A stretch of 64,000 nucleotides of DNA from Clostridium_AI sp964409685 (GCA_964409685.1 CAYPEJ010000015.1:1-64000); one strand, 5' to 3'. Counted from the stretch's first letter, positions 16,897 to 26,332 are shown. Program-made: numbers and translations. The notes: generated by a model from the sequence alone, not told the origin.

Positions 16897-17089
16897 TTCT
16901 ATAAATAATTTATCTTAATTTTTACCAAACATGTCCTATTTAAACATGTTACCTCACGTTCTCTTCCCAATAATAGTCCTAATTCGAACGTTTTCAAAAC
17001 ATAATCACTAACATTATATACAATTTCTACATATTTTCCAAGACATTTTTATAAAAAGTTTTAAGAAATAAGTAAGGGAAATTCCATGA

Positions 17090-17118
17090 TTTACACCTAT
17101 TTTTAAGAAGAGTATAAT
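17090..17118 (+). promoter_or_regulatory. Sigma-A promoter of cstA
   Basis: TTTACA (17090-17095) and TATAAT (17113-17118) with a 17-bp spacer, 44 bp upstream of the ATG. Confidence 0.75.
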
Positions 17119-17161
17119 ATATTCGTTAAAATTAATTTTTACTCTAAAGGAGGCTTTTTTT

Positions 17162-18601
17162 ATGTTTACTTTTTTAATCGGTCTAGCCATACTTTTTGTG
17201 GGAGCACTTTTATATGGAAAGTTCTGTGAAAAGTGTTTTGGACCTGATGACCGAAAAACACCAGCAGTTGCAAAAGAGGATGGGGTAGACTATGTTCCAA
17301 TGCCAAAATGGAAAAACTGTTTAATACAACTCTTAAATATTGCTGGTACTGGACCTATCTTAGGACCAATTCAAGGTATTTTATTTGGACCTATTGCATT
17401 TATCTTAATTCCTATTGGATGTGTATTTGGTGGTGCTCTTCATGATTATTTTGCGGCTATGATATCCATTCGTGAAGGTGGATTACAGATGCCAGGACTC
17501 GTTCAAAAATATCTTGGGAAAAACACATATCGTTTTTATAACGCTTTCCTATGTCTCTTACTTTTGTTAGTTGTTGCAGTATTTGTTACAACACCTGGGG
17601 ACTTATGTGCAACTCAGTTATTTAATATGAGTGATGTTTCTATACATAATCCTGTAATCTGGGTGATTTACGGAGCAATTTTTGCTTATTACATAATTGC
17701 GACACTATTTCCAATTGATAAAATTATCGGAAAGATTTATCCAATCTTCGGTGCAGTTTTATTACTTTCCGCAGTTGGAGTATTCTTCGGTTTATTTATA
17801 AATGGATATGAATTAACCAATTTATCTCTTTCCAACTGGAAAGGAATTTATCCAGATGGAACACCGATTTTACCTATTTTCTTTGTAACGGTTGCGTGCG
17901 GTATTGTGTCTGGTTTCCATTCCACACAATCCACTTTAATTGGTCGTAGTGTAAAAAGCGAAAAAGAAGGTCGTAGTACTTTCTATAATATGATGATTTT
18001 AGAAGGCTTTATCGCTATGATTTGGGCTGCTGCTGCAATGGGCGCTATGAATATGTATGCAGATGCAAAAGATTTGTCTGCTGTAGGTATGGTTGGATTT
18101 ATTGCCAAAGATATGCTTGGAAATGTTGGTGGTATGATTGCTATTATTGGGGTAATCGTACTTCCAATCTCTACTGGTGACACCGCTTTACGTTCCTTAA
18201 GATTAATTGTTGCAGATTTTCTAAAACTCGATCAATCTAAGATAAGAAATCGTCTTGTCCTTTCTTTATCGATTAGTGCCATTGTAATTGTAATTTTACT
18301 ATTTTCAAAATTAAATGCTAGTGGATTTAATATTTTGTGGAGATATTTCTCTTGGAGTAATCAAGCAATCTCAATTTTCTGCTTTGCGATTATTTCAGTA
18401 TATTTAATGTGCGCAAAGAAACCATTTTTAATTGCTATGATTCCTGGTGCGTTCTATGCATTTATTATCTCCACTTATATTATCAATGCGAAGATTGGTT
18501 TTAATGTACCTCTTACTATTTCTTATGTTCTTGGAGTGATTTTTGCTGCTTTATATTGTGTATTTATCTTTTTTACGGCAAAAAGAAAATCAAATGCATA
18601 A
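17162..18601 (+). CDS. cstA: Carbon starvation protein CstA family transporter
   Basis: A 479-residue inner-membrane protein of the CstA family, proton-driven peptide or pyruvate transporters induced at carbon limitation. The family block IAGTGPILGPIQGILFGP appears near residue 60, with GGALHDYFAAMISIREGG and about a dozen hydrophobic segments after it. It is the shorter Firmicute/Clostridial version, lacking the extra C-terminal region of the E. coli protein. AAAGGAGG precedes the ATG by eight T. No CstR or two-component partner is adjacent. Confidence 0.9.
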   Translation: MFTFLIGLAILFVGALLYGKFCEKCFGPDDRKTPAVAKEDGVDYVPMPKWKNCLIQLLNIAGTGPILGPIQGILFGPIAFILIPIGCVFGGALHDYFAAMISIREGGLQMPGLVQKYLGKNTYRFYNAFLCLLLLLVVAVFVTTPGDLCATQLFNMSDVSIHNPVIWVIYGAIFAYYIIATLFPIDKIIGKIYPIFGAVLLLSAVGVFFGLFINGYELTNLSLSNWKGIYPDGTPILPIFFVTVACGIVSGFHSTQSTLIGRSVKSEKEGRSTFYNMMILEGFIAMIWAAAAMGAMNMYADAKDLSAVGMVGFIAKDMLGNVGGMIAIIGVIVLPISTGDTALRSLRLIVADFLKLDQSKIRNRLVLSLSISAIVIVILLFSKLNASGFNILWRYFSWSNQAISIFCFAIISVYLMCAKKPFLIAMIPGAFYAFIISTYIINAKIGFNVPLTISYVLGVIFAALYCVFIFFTAKRKSNA

Positions 18602-18642
18602 TAAATTTGAAATAGGGACACAATGTTTTATGAGGTGATGAT

Positions 18643-18831
18643 ATGTCATATGTGGCACCAGCAATTCGTGGTAAATTCGAATCGCTTTCTGAAAACTTAC
18701 AAAATGCGATATTAGAGCGAGATGTTCAACTTAACACCATTCATGACTTAATACATGTTCTTGAAGATATCGTAGCTGAGGCAGAAGCTGAGGAAGCAGA
18801 AGAAAAGGCAAAAGCACACGCGACAACGTAA
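18643..18831 (+). CDS. Small acidic protein of unknown function
   Basis: A 62-residue protein I do not recognise. An N-terminal SYVAPAIRGKFESLSENLQN is followed by a helical segment and a run of Glu/Ala (EAEAEEAEEKAKA). TGAGGTGATGAT precedes the ATG. It lies 41 bp after cstA and before a shared terminator, so it is probably co-transcribed with it. No membrane segment or Cys. Confidence 0.6.
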   Translation: MSYVAPAIRGKFESLSENLQNAILERDVQLNTIHDLIHVLEDIVAEAEAEEAEEKAKAHATT

Positions 18832-18886
18832 TGAAAGAATCACGAAAGCGCATCATCTAACAATGTGTTGAGATATTCTCAGCAAT

Positions 18887-18916
18887 AAAGCACAGAGCCA
18901 TCGTACTCTGTGCTTT
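18887..18916 (+). terminator. Terminator of cstA transcript
   Basis: Perfect 11-bp stem (18887-18897 against 18906-18916) running into TTTTT. Confidence 0.85.
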
Positions 18917-18929
18917 TTCATTTACATAA

Positions 18930-19832
18930 TTATCCTTGTTCAAATGAATTTTGTCCTAGATTGCGATAATAGAATCGAACAACAAAGAACATAAGAATTA
19001 ATGCAATAGTAACTCCAATTCCACCTTCTGGTCCAAACTCGCCACCTGTAAAGATATTTTCCTTTACAATATTAAGGTTTACTAAGCTATAATTCGTTGT
19101 TCCACTTACACGAAATCCAAAGATATTTCCTTGGAAATAGTTCCATGTGATGTGCATTCCAATAGGAAACCATATGTTTCCTGAGCGATAAAAACAGTAA
19201 CTTGCTAATAAACCAAATAGGAATAAGTTTGCTAACGCAAGTACACTGATTCCGTTATTCCCCATATGCATTAATCCAAATATAACGGATGGCACAAGAA
19301 TAATAAGCAGTTTGCTTCTTGTACCTTTTAAAGCAAGCATGAAACCGCCTCTTGAAAGAATTTCTTCTCCAAGGCCCACACCTATGTATGAAATAAAACT
19401 TAATAAAACTACAGATAAATACTCTGTACTAACGGACACAACCGTTACACTACCTGTAATCATTAATAATAAGAATACAACTGTAATTCCACCAATGCCA
19501 ACTAGTAAACCTACTAATAAATCTTTTCCATTCTTTTTTAAATTAGTTAAACCCAAGTCTTTTAATTTCTTTTTCCAGATAAGTAAAGCAACAAGGGATG
19601 TTCCTAAAATAAACGCACTATTTTGAGCGCTAGACAACACGATATCTAATAACGTATTCTCAAATGGTGTATTTTCTACTGCACTGGTACCATTCAAATA
19701 ATTCACAAGCGGCTCCCATCCTGATACCATTCCCAAAGCAGATATCGATAGGATTACCACTAAAAATAGTGCCATTGCTATACCCAAACATAGTATTAAA
19801 TTTAATATGCCTTTTAATTTACTATTTTTCAT
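18930..19832 (-). CDS. CPBP-family intramembrane protease, second copy
   Basis: A 300-residue polytopic membrane protein of PF02517. The conserved motifs are GEEILSRGGFM (EExxxR), FGLMHMGNNG and MHITWNYFQG. It is a separate subfamily from the protein at 4935, with little shared sequence outside the motifs. AAAGGAGGAG precedes the ATG. The natural substrate is unknown; relatives act in prenyl-protein processing or bacteriocin self-immunity, and no bacteriocin gene lies next to it. Confidence 0.88.
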   Translation of the reverse strand: MKNSKLKGILNLILCLGIAMALFLVVILSISALGMVSGWEPLVNYLNGTSAVENTPFENTLLDIVLSSAQNSAFILGTSLVALLIWKKKLKDLGLTNLKKNGKDLLVGLLVGIGGITVVFLLLMITGSVTVVSVSTEYLSVVLLSFISYIGVGLGEEILSRGGFMLALKGTRSKLLIILVPSVIFGLMHMGNNGISVLALANLFLFGLLASYCFYRSGNIWFPIGMHITWNYFQGNIFGFRVSGTTNYSLVNLNIVKENIFTGGEFGPEGGIGVTIALILMFFVVRFYYRNLGQNSFEQG

Positions 19833-19893
19833 AGTGCTCCTCCTTTTTCACTCCATTATAGCACATAAGTGTAAAGTAACAAACACATTAAAA

Positions 19894-19930
19894 AGTGCTG
19901 CAACGAATTTCTTCGATTCGTCACAGCACT
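19894..19930 (-). terminator. Terminator of cotJ operon
   Basis: Stem with arms AGTGCTG/CAGCACT and an inner ACGAAT/ATTCGT pair; on the minus strand it is followed by TTTTT. Confidence 0.85.
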
Positions 19931-19936
19931 AATCGT

Positions 19937-20575
19937 CTATTGATCTACTTCACATGCACATAATTTTTCGCAATTACATGGTTTGTCGAAAGCTGGGTTA
20001 AAGTAATAGAAGTTTTTGCTGTCTAATTTTTCTTGCACTAATCTTAATGATTCTCCAAATCTTTGGAAATGCACAATTTCTCTTTCTCTTAAGAATCGAA
20101 TTGGATCACAGATTTCTGGATCACAAATGAGACGTAAAATGTTATCATATGTGGAGCGAGCTTTTTGTTCTGCAGCTAAATCTTCAAATAAGTCTGTGAT
20201 TGGATCACCTTTGCTCTGGAATTCACAAGCATTAAATGGTATCCCTCCTGCTGCCTGTGGCCATAAACCAGTTGTATGGTCAACATAATATTTGTCAAAT
20301 CCAGAACATTTAATTTCTTCTGGAGATAAGTCTTTTGTCAACTGATATACAATCGTACTAATAATCTCCATGTGTGCTAATTCTTCTGTTCCGATATCTG
20401 TAAGAACTCCAGCTACTTCACGATATGGCATCGCATAACGCTGTGATAAATAACGCATAGACGCTGCTAATTCACCATCTGGCCCACCGAATTGACTAAT
20501 AATAACCTGTGCCATCTGAGGATTACATTTTGTAATATTTACTGGATATTGCAGCTTCTTTTCATAATTCCACAT
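19937..20575 (-). CDS. cotJC: Spore coat protein CotJC, manganese-catalase family
   Basis: A 212-residue ferritin-like protein of the manganese catalase family, a component of the spore coat. It has the glutamate/histidine-rich helices expected for a dimanganese centre: GTEELAHMEIIS, LAAEQKARSTYDNIL and REREIVHFQRFGE. The C-terminus is Cys-rich (CNCEKLCACE), which may crosslink in the coat. AAGGAGA precedes the ATG, three bases after cotJB. The intact cotJABC set indicates an endospore former. Confidence 0.95.
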   Translation of the reverse strand: MWNYEKKLQYPVNITKCNPQMAQVIISQFGGPDGELAASMRYLSQRYAMPYREVAGVLTDIGTEELAHMEIISTIVYQLTKDLSPEEIKCSGFDKYYVDHTTGLWPQAAGGIPFNACEFQSKGDPITDLFEDLAAEQKARSTYDNILRLICDPEICDPIRFLREREIVHFQRFGESLRLVQEKLDSKNFYYFNPAFDKPCNCEKLCACEVDQ

Positions 20576-20578
20576 ATA

Positions 20579-20836
20579 CTAACATTCTCCTTCCCAAGGC
20601 CAAGGATCTCTGACCCAATTCCAAAAATCACAACCCATAACGTTTTCGTTTGTGATTGGTCCAAAATACTTTGTATACTCATTGATTGCTTCGCATCTAA
20701 GGTCTCTATATTCTGCATAATATTCTAATGCTTTTTGATCACAAGGATGTGTATCAAGATAAAGAACAATATCATCTACTGCGAAATCTAACTGATAGAT
20801 AAATTCTAATAATTGCTTGCGACATACTTCATTCAT
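20579..20836 (-). CDS. cotJB: Spore coat protein CotJB
   Basis: An 85-residue protein matching CotJB: LLEFIYQLDFAVDDIVLYLD, then HPCDQKALEYY and a Trp-rich C-terminus (DFWNWVRDPWPWEGEC). AAAGGAG precedes the ATG. It sits between cotJA-like and cotJC with two-base gaps, so translation is coupled. Required with CotJA for incorporation of CotJC in B. subtilis. Confidence 0.93.
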   Translation of the reverse strand: MNEVCRKQLLEFIYQLDFAVDDIVLYLDTHPCDQKALEYYAEYRDLRCEAINEYTKYFGPITNENVMGCDFWNWVRDPWPWEGEC

Positions 20837-20838
20837 AA

Positions 20839-21360
20839 TTACCAGTTTCTCCTTTCTTGATTACATGGAGTGCATCCAAAAGGTTTTACTAACTCTGGGA
20901 AGATAGTACCGTCACAGAGACCTTGACATGCATTGGATACATTGCAATTCCACTCTTGATAAGGAACGTATGCCATTCCAAGTGGTAAAGAATCTACTTC
21001 ACAAGCAAACTCTGGTGCGCACTCATTGTTGGATACTTCTTGATAATGACCTTTTAATGGACATTCTCGACATTCACGACATTCACATGTGCAAGATTTT
21101 TTGTTATTATTTTGGGTACCACATGCATATGATTTCTTGTAATCATTTTGACATGCGCAAGTGTTGGATTTTTTGTTACTATTTTTACAACCACTAATTT
21201 CGTTGCTCTTCTTTACCATGTTATTGAATTTGTTGCAATCAAAATTATCATTGCAATCTGACCAAGTATTGTTCTTACAATCATTGCATACCGATTTTGT
21301 AGCCATACATTGTGTTGGTTTCGGCATACATTTGTTGCATCCACAAGATTTATTATTCAT
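20839..21360 (-). CDS. cotJA: CotJA-like coat protein with long Cys-rich N-terminus
   Basis: The C-terminal 60 residues (SLPLGMAYVPYQEWNC, FPELVKPFGC) match CotJA, normally a protein of about 80 residues. Here it is 173 residues, extended at the N-terminus by a Cys/Asn/Lys-rich region; I count 24 Cys in total, including CTCECRECRECP. The ATG at 21360 follows AAAGGAG; the frame opens 13 codons earlier. The extension could crosslink in the spore coat or bind metal. First gene of the cotJ operon. Confidence 0.88.
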   Translation of the reverse strand: MNNKSCGCNKCMPKPTQCMATKSVCNDCKNNTWSDCNDNFDCNKFNNMVKKSNEISGCKNSNKKSNTCACQNDYKKSYACGTQNNNKKSCTCECRECRECPLKGHYQEVSNNECAPEFACEVDSLPLGMAYVPYQEWNCNVSNACQGLCDGTIFPELVKPFGCTPCNQERRNW

Positions 21361-21430
21361 ACAGCAAATACTCCTTTCCTTAATCAAACCTTTTTTCAAA
21401 GGTCAATATTAATGTATGAGAACACACAAA

Positions 21431-21465
21431 AAACGTGCAAAAACAACGTTTGTTTTCGCACGTTT
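21431..21465 (-). terminator. Hairpin between ptsI and cotJ
   Basis: Arms AAACGTGC/GCACGTTT with further A/T pairing inside; on the minus strand the stem is followed by TTTTTTG. It lies downstream of ptsI on the minus strand. Confidence 0.75.
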
Positions 21466-21516
21466 CATAAAAGTTCTAAAGCTTATAAAGCCTTATCAAT
21501 TCAAATATAATAATTT

Positions 21517-23175
21517 TTAAATGCTCTCTAATATCTTTTCTCTAGTAAATTCTAATGTAAGACCTCGAATCTTCTTACGTAATGGTAATACCGCACTTGG
21601 TGATACGGATAATTCATCTACCCCCATACTTAAGAACACCTCAACTAGTCCTAGGTCGGAACAAAGTTCTCCACAGATGCCAACCCATTTTCCATATGTA
21701 TGGGCACTATCTACCACCATTTTTATCATTCGAAATACCGCTGGGTGATGTGCATTATAAATCCTATCCAGCTTAGGATTCTGCCGGTCAATAGCAAGTG
21801 TGTACTGTGTTAAGTCATTGGTTCCTATACTAAAAAAATCAACTTCTTTTGCAAGTTCTTTACTTACCATAACAGCGGCTGGTGTCTCAATCATAATTCC
21901 AAGTTGCACCTCTTTGTCATATGCAATCCCCTCACTGTCTAGTTCCTGTTTCACGCTTTCACAGATTTCCTTGATTACTAATACTTCATCTAAGGAAATA
22001 ATCATCGGAAACATAATCGATAAATTACCATAGGCAGATGCTCGATATAGTGCACGTAACTGCGTACGAAATACATCAATCTGTTCTAGGCAAAGTCGAA
22101 TTGCACGACAACCTAGTGCTGGATTTTCTTCTTTTGGCATATTAAAATAATCTACCTGTTTATCTGCACCGATATCTAGGGTTCGAATGATAACCCGCTT
22201 TCCTTTGAGCTGTTCTAGAACACAACGATATTTTATAAACTGTTCTTCTTCTGTTGGATAAGTATTGGATTCTAAATAAAGGAATTCGCTTCGAAATAGT
22301 CCAACACCGTCTGCATCATTTTCTAATACACTTTTAACATCACTTACATTTCCAATATTGGCAGATAACTGAATCGAGTAACCGTCTAAAGTTACATTTT
22401 TCTTGCCTTTTAATTGAAGTAATAACTCTTTTCGTTCTACCTCAGAGAGGCGCTTTACTTCCATTCTTGCCTTGGTATCTTGATCTGGTTGTAAAATGAA
22501 TTCTCCTGTAAAACCATTTACTATGGCTTCCATCCCATTGTAGGATACATCTAATTCAATATTTGTTGCTACTAATGTCGGGATACTCATAGTTCTCGCA
22601 AAAATAGCTGTATGAGAATTACTAGAACCCTTTCTTGTTACAATTGCTAAGATCTTATCCTTATCCAATTGCACCGTTTCACTGGGTGTTAAGTCATCTG
22701 CAAGGAGAATCACAGGTTCTTCAAATCCTCCCACCACGCCCGATTGCCCTGACAATGCTGCAATAAATCGTTGGGAAATATCCCTAACGTCTATGGCTCT
22801 TGCTCGCATATACGCATCTTCCATAGATTCAAACATTTCTGCAAACCGCTCTGATATACTGTGAATGGCATATTCACAATTTACTTTCTGTGATGTAATG
22901 ACTTCTCGAATGGAAGTATTATAATCCGCATCTTCTAACATCATTTGATGTACTTGAAAAAGCATTGCCTTAGCTTCTCCAATCTTAAGCATTGCTTCTT
23001 CATATAGTTCTTGCAACTGTTTTAATGCAACCTCTTTTGCCAATTCTAATCTTCGAAGTTCTTCCTCTACATCTTCAATGATATAACTTTTGACCGGAAG
23101 CTGTCCTTTCTTATAAATTGCAACTTTTCCAATTACAATTCCCTCAAATACACTTTTACCTTTTACTATTCTCAT
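21517..23175 (-). CDS. ptsI: PTS enzyme I, phosphoenolpyruvate-protein phosphotransferase
   Basis: Transfers phosphate from PEP to HPr, the first step of sugar PTS transport. At 552 residues it is slightly shorter than the usual 570. The phosphorylated His is in TRKGSSNSHTAIFART, a variant of the common GGRTSHTAI. PEP-binding barrel motifs include FRSEFLYL, TLDIGADKQ, GCRAIRLCL and the C-terminal FSIGTNDLTQYTLA and GICGELCSD. GGGAGG precedes the ATG. It follows ptsH by 25 bp, forming a ptsHI operon without sugar-specific EII genes nearby. Confidence 0.93.
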   Translation of the reverse strand: MRIVKGKSVFEGIVIGKVAIYKKGQLPVKSYIIEDVEEELRRLELAKEVALKQLQELYEEAMLKIGEAKAMLFQVHQMMLEDADYNTSIREVITSQKVNCEYAIHSISERFAEMFESMEDAYMRARAIDVRDISQRFIAALSGQSGVVGGFEEPVILLADDLTPSETVQLDKDKILAIVTRKGSSNSHTAIFARTMSIPTLVATNIELDVSYNGMEAIVNGFTGEFILQPDQDTKARMEVKRLSEVERKELLLQLKGKKNVTLDGYSIQLSANIGNVSDVKSVLENDADGVGLFRSEFLYLESNTYPTEEEQFIKYRCVLEQLKGKRVIIRTLDIGADKQVDYFNMPKEENPALGCRAIRLCLEQIDVFRTQLRALYRASAYGNLSIMFPMIISLDEVLVIKEICESVKQELDSEGIAYDKEVQLGIMIETPAAVMVSKELAKEVDFFSIGTNDLTQYTLAIDRQNPKLDRIYNAHHPAVFRMIKMVVDSAHTYGKWVGICGELCSDLGLVEVFLSMGVDELSVSPSAVLPLRKKIRGLTLEFTREKILESI

Positions 23176-23200
23176 TTATACCCTCCCCAGCAATTATCAT

Positions 23201-23458
23201 TTACATGTGCTCTTTTAAAAATGTTTCAATTGCTCCTGCTGCCTTTACTTCATCTACTCCATCAATCTTTAAGGTAATTTCATCTCCTTGTCCTATCCCC
23301 AAACTCATAATTCCAAAAATCCTTTTCCCATCTACAAACTTACCAGCTCGACCGATTTGAATACTGCTTTGAAATAAATTTGCCTCTTTTACAAGCATCC
23401 CTGCTGGTCGCGCATGCATTCCGTCTTCATCTGTAATGACATAGGTAAACTCTTTCAT
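23201..23458 (-). CDS. ptsH: HPr phosphocarrier with His15 but Arg46
   Basis: An 85-residue HPr. The active-site loop GMHARPAG puts the phosphorylated His at residue 15. At the position of the regulatory Ser46 of Firmicute HPr (KSIMGVMSLG in B. subtilis) this protein reads KRIFGIMSLG, so Ser46 is Arg. It therefore cannot be phosphorylated by HPr kinase at the usual place for CcpA-dependent repression. This is the opposite of Crh, which loses His15 but keeps Ser46. ATG at 23458 is chosen because the upstream in-frame ATG (23470) overlaps the GGAGG ribosome site. Confidence 0.92.
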   Translation of the reverse strand: MKEFTYVITDEDGMHARPAGMLVKEANLFQSSIQIGRAGKFVDGKRIFGIMSLGIGQGDEITLKIDGVDEVKAAGAIETFLKEHM

Positions 23459-23681
23459 TGATTCCTCCATATTCTAAATTTGAATCAGTTAACTATTTAT
23501 TAGTATCTCCAAATACTGTTTATTTTATCATTTAGTATAGCTTATTTCCCTTAGTCTCGCAAGGGAAGTATAGATTTCTAATTTTCGTGTATCCTAAGGT
23601 GGAGTTTATATTGACAAATGATCTCTGGAAACATAAAATTTTAATAGAGTAATAAGAAATTAACGGAAAGGAAATAGCTCT

Positions 23682-24710
23682 ATGAATAGTAGCAAAAAAT
23701 ACGATTTACTTGCTTTAGGTGAGGTTTTATTAAAATTAGCAGCTCCTGTAAATGAACGTCTAGTTCGTGGAGATGTACTAAAAAAACAAGCTGGTGGTGC
23801 AGAATTAAATGTAATTTCTGGTTCCTCAATTTTAGGATTACGCACAGGGATTATCTCTAAGATTCCTGATAATGATATCGGTCTTTTCATTCGAAATGAA
23901 GCAGCCTTTTTAGGTGTTAGCGATGAGTTCTTAGTACATGATAAAACTCAGGACGCTAGACTTGGTATCTATTATTATGAAAACGGAGCATATCCTAGAA
24001 AACCAAATGTGGTTTATGACCGTAGACATTCTACAATCAATTACATCACTTTAGAAGATTTCCCAGAAGAAATCTATGAAAGCACACGTTGTTTCCATAC
24101 AAGTGGTATCACATTAGCATTAAGCGAACAAACTAGAAAAACAGCCATTGAAATGATCAAACGTTTTAAAGAGAAAGGAACTCTTATTTCTTTCGATGTT
24201 AACTTCCGTTCTAACCTTTGGACAGGCGCAGAAGCCAAAGAATGCATTGAAGAAATCCTTCCTTATGTAGACATTTTCTTCTGTTCTGAAGATACCGCAC
24301 GTCTTACATTCCTAAAAACTGGTAATGCAAAAGAAATTCTTAAGAGCTTTACAGAAGAGTATCCAATCTCCATTGTTGCTGCAACACAACGTATCGTTCA
24401 TAGTCCAAAATCTCATACATTTGGTTCTATCGTTTACGATGCACGTAAAGATGAATACTATGAAGAAGAGCCTTACAGAAATATTGAAGTGGTTGACCGT
24501 ATTGGTAGTGGAGATGCTTATATCTCTGGTGCACTTTATGGTTTACTTTCTTCCGATATGGATTGTAAAAAAGCAATGGCATATGGTAATGCTACTGCAT
24601 CCGTTAAAAATACAATCCCTGGCGACTTATTATCAACAAGCTTAAAAGAAATCAATCAAGTTATTATGAACCATAACACAAGCGGTCCACAAAGCGAAAT
24701 GAATCGATAA
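23682..24710 (+). CDS. kdgK: PfkB-family sugar kinase, probable KDG kinase
   Basis: A 342-residue ribokinase-fold enzyme. N-terminal LLALGEVLLKLAAP and GGAELNVISGSSILG form the sugar site; the C-terminal DRIGSGDAYISGALYG carries the catalytic Asp in the GxGD motif. Overall it is closest to 2-keto-3-deoxygluconate kinases, which phosphorylate the product of pectin and uronate breakdown. The secreted pectate lyase at 48044 makes that assignment sensible, but the substrate is inferred. AACGGAAAGG precedes the ATG; own transcription unit. Confidence 0.85.
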   Translation: MNSSKKYDLLALGEVLLKLAAPVNERLVRGDVLKKQAGGAELNVISGSSILGLRTGIISKIPDNDIGLFIRNEAAFLGVSDEFLVHDKTQDARLGIYYYENGAYPRKPNVVYDRRHSTINYITLEDFPEEIYESTRCFHTSGITLALSEQTRKTAIEMIKRFKEKGTLISFDVNFRSNLWTGAEAKECIEEILPYVDIFFCSEDTARLTFLKTGNAKEILKSFTEEYPISIVAATQRIVHSPKSHTFGSIVYDARKDEYYEEEPYRNIEVVDRIGSGDAYISGALYGLLSSDMDCKKAMAYGNATASVKNTIPGDLLSTSLKEINQVIMNHNTSGPQSEMNR

Positions 24711-24751
24711 TCAATCGATTTTGAAAACAAAATAATATTTCCTATTACTTT

Positions 24752-24779
24752 AACACTCCAGTACCTTTACTGGAGTGTT
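24752..24779 (+). terminator. Hairpin after kdgK
   Basis: Perfect 12-bp stem (24752-24763 against 24768-24779), followed by only a short T run. Confidence 0.65.
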
Positions 24780-24821
24780 TCAAACATATAGGGCTAGTTT
24801 AAGAAGGAGTTGGAAAAGGAA

Positions 24822-25424
24822 TTGAATACCAAACGATTACGTCATGATTTTTTTATGGACGATGCCATAACTGTTGCACAGAAACTTCTAGGTAAAATAT
24901 TGGTTCACGAAACCGAAGAAGGAATTGTAAAATGTCGCATTGTAGAAACAGAAGCTTACATGGGTATTCTAGATAAAGGTTCTCATGCCTACAGTGGAAA
25001 AATTACACCTCGCACTTCTACACTATATGAAGAGGGTGGCGTAGCGTATGTGTACCTTATCTATGGAATGTATCATTGTATGAATGTAGTGGTAAATCAA
25101 AAGGGCACTGCACAAGGTGTTCTTATTCGTGCCTTAGAACCATTAGAGGGAATTGAATTAATGAAGAAACGACGTAAGATGGACAAGATAAAAAACCTAT
25201 GTAACGGTCCTGGAAAGCTCTGTATCGCTATGGATATTACGAAAAAGGAAAATGGTCTTGATTTAATCCATTCCAATCTCTATCTAGAAGAACCCAAATC
25301 CTCCGAATCATTTGAGATAAAAGCTGCTAAACGTATCAATATTGATTATGCAGAAGAAGCGAAAGATTTCTTATGGCGATTTTATATAAAAGATACTCCT
25401 TATTTATCTGTAAAAGAAAAATAA
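24822..25424 (+). CDS. 3-methyladenine DNA glycosylase, AAG/MPG family
   Basis: Removes alkylated purines from DNA in base-excision repair. About 200 residues, full length for the family. Conserved blocks include VETEAYMGILDKGSHAYSG with the catalytic Glu, YVYLIYGMYHCMNVV and NGPGKLCIAMDI. No ATG fits: the likely start is TTG at 24822 after AAGGAG, or TTG at 24810, which would touch the ribosome site. A weak hairpin follows around 25421-25444. Confidence 0.9.
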   Translation: MNTKRLRHDFFMDDAITVAQKLLGKILVHETEEGIVKCRIVETEAYMGILDKGSHAYSGKITPRTSTLYEEGGVAYVYLIYGMYHCMNVVVNQKGTAQGVLIRALEPLEGIELMKKRRKMDKIKNLCNGPGKLCIAMDITKKENGLDLIHSNLYLEEPKSSESFEIKAAKRINIDYAEEAKDFLWRFYIKDTPYLSVKEK

Positions 25425-25477
25425 GGAGCATCGGCTCTTTTCTTATAATATTTAAATTTATAGTATTATCTTAATAC

Positions 25478-26332
25478 TTATCTTTTATAATTAGTTTTAC
25501 TAATTGGAAATTTCTTTTTAAATGCAGCTGTCGTATATTCCTCTGTTAAAATGTGTGTGTCTGACATAGCATTGGTTCCCTTTAGAAAATAATCATAACG
25601 TAAAACAGGTTTCTTGCTAATCGGATCATCCCATGTTGTATCTACGTGATACCAATTACTTCCCATCTTAACGATGTTCCATGCGTGGTCATCGGAACAA
25701 ACGATTCTACAAGGTACTCCTGCCTCCGTCGCCATTTTATAGAAGAGCAAGGCATATCCCTGACAAACAGCTTTCTTTTTCACTAATGCCGTATATGCCG
25801 TATAATTACGATAAGTTGTATCATATGAGAGTTTATTCACAATGTAATTATGAATCTTTTTTACTTTCGTATAACGGCTAGCATCCTCAATATTTAAACT
25901 TTTTAGTGCCTTTGCAACAAGAGTATTGACCTTTTTGGTCTGACTTGCACTTTCCCTGTATGTGATTGTAAAGTTAAATGTGGATGTAATTCCATTACTT
26001 GATAGTATTAGTGAATATTTCTTCACATTGGACTTTAAATAATCAAAGTCATCTGATGTATCCTTATCGTCAATTGCAAATACGTCATCCAACAGACTGT
26101 TTATGTCATTATCGTAAACATCTTCCCAATTCCCATCGTATCGAATGGAAAAGTTTTTGTTTCGAACAAGCATATTTTCATACACTGCTTGAATAAGTTC
26201 TTTTTGCGAGGTAATCTCAGTTTCTACAGAAGTTGTACTGGCTGCTTTCACAGGTGCTGTACTTGGTATCAGTGTAGTAAATATTATGGTTAATATAACC
26301 CCTAAACATATAATATGACTCTTCCTACTCAT
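25478..26332 (-). CDS. Secreted transglutaminase-like protein
   Basis: A 284-residue exported protein with a signal peptide (about 1-30, ending PVKAAS) and a C-terminal transglutaminase-like cysteine protease fold. The triad is visible: Cys in KKAVCQGYALLF, His in SDDHAWNIV, Asp in WYHVDTTWDD. The N-terminal half (about 35-140) is of unknown fold. Such proteins in Clostridia act at the cell surface, perhaps on wall or S-layer proteins; the target is unknown. AAAGGAGGGG precedes the ATG. Confidence 0.88.
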   Translation of the reverse strand: MSRKSHIICLGVILTIIFTTLIPSTAPVKAASTTSVETEITSQKELIQAVYENMLVRNKNFSIRYDGNWEDVYDNDINSLLDDVFAIDDKDTSDDFDYLKSNVKKYSLILSSNGITSTFNFTITYRESASQTKKVNTLVAKALKSLNIEDASRYTKVKKIHNYIVNKLSYDTTYRNYTAYTALVKKKAVCQGYALLFYKMATEAGVPCRIVCSDDHAWNIVKMGSNWYHVDTTWDDPISKKPVLRYDYFLKGTNAMSDTHILTEEYTTAAFKKKFPISKTNYKR

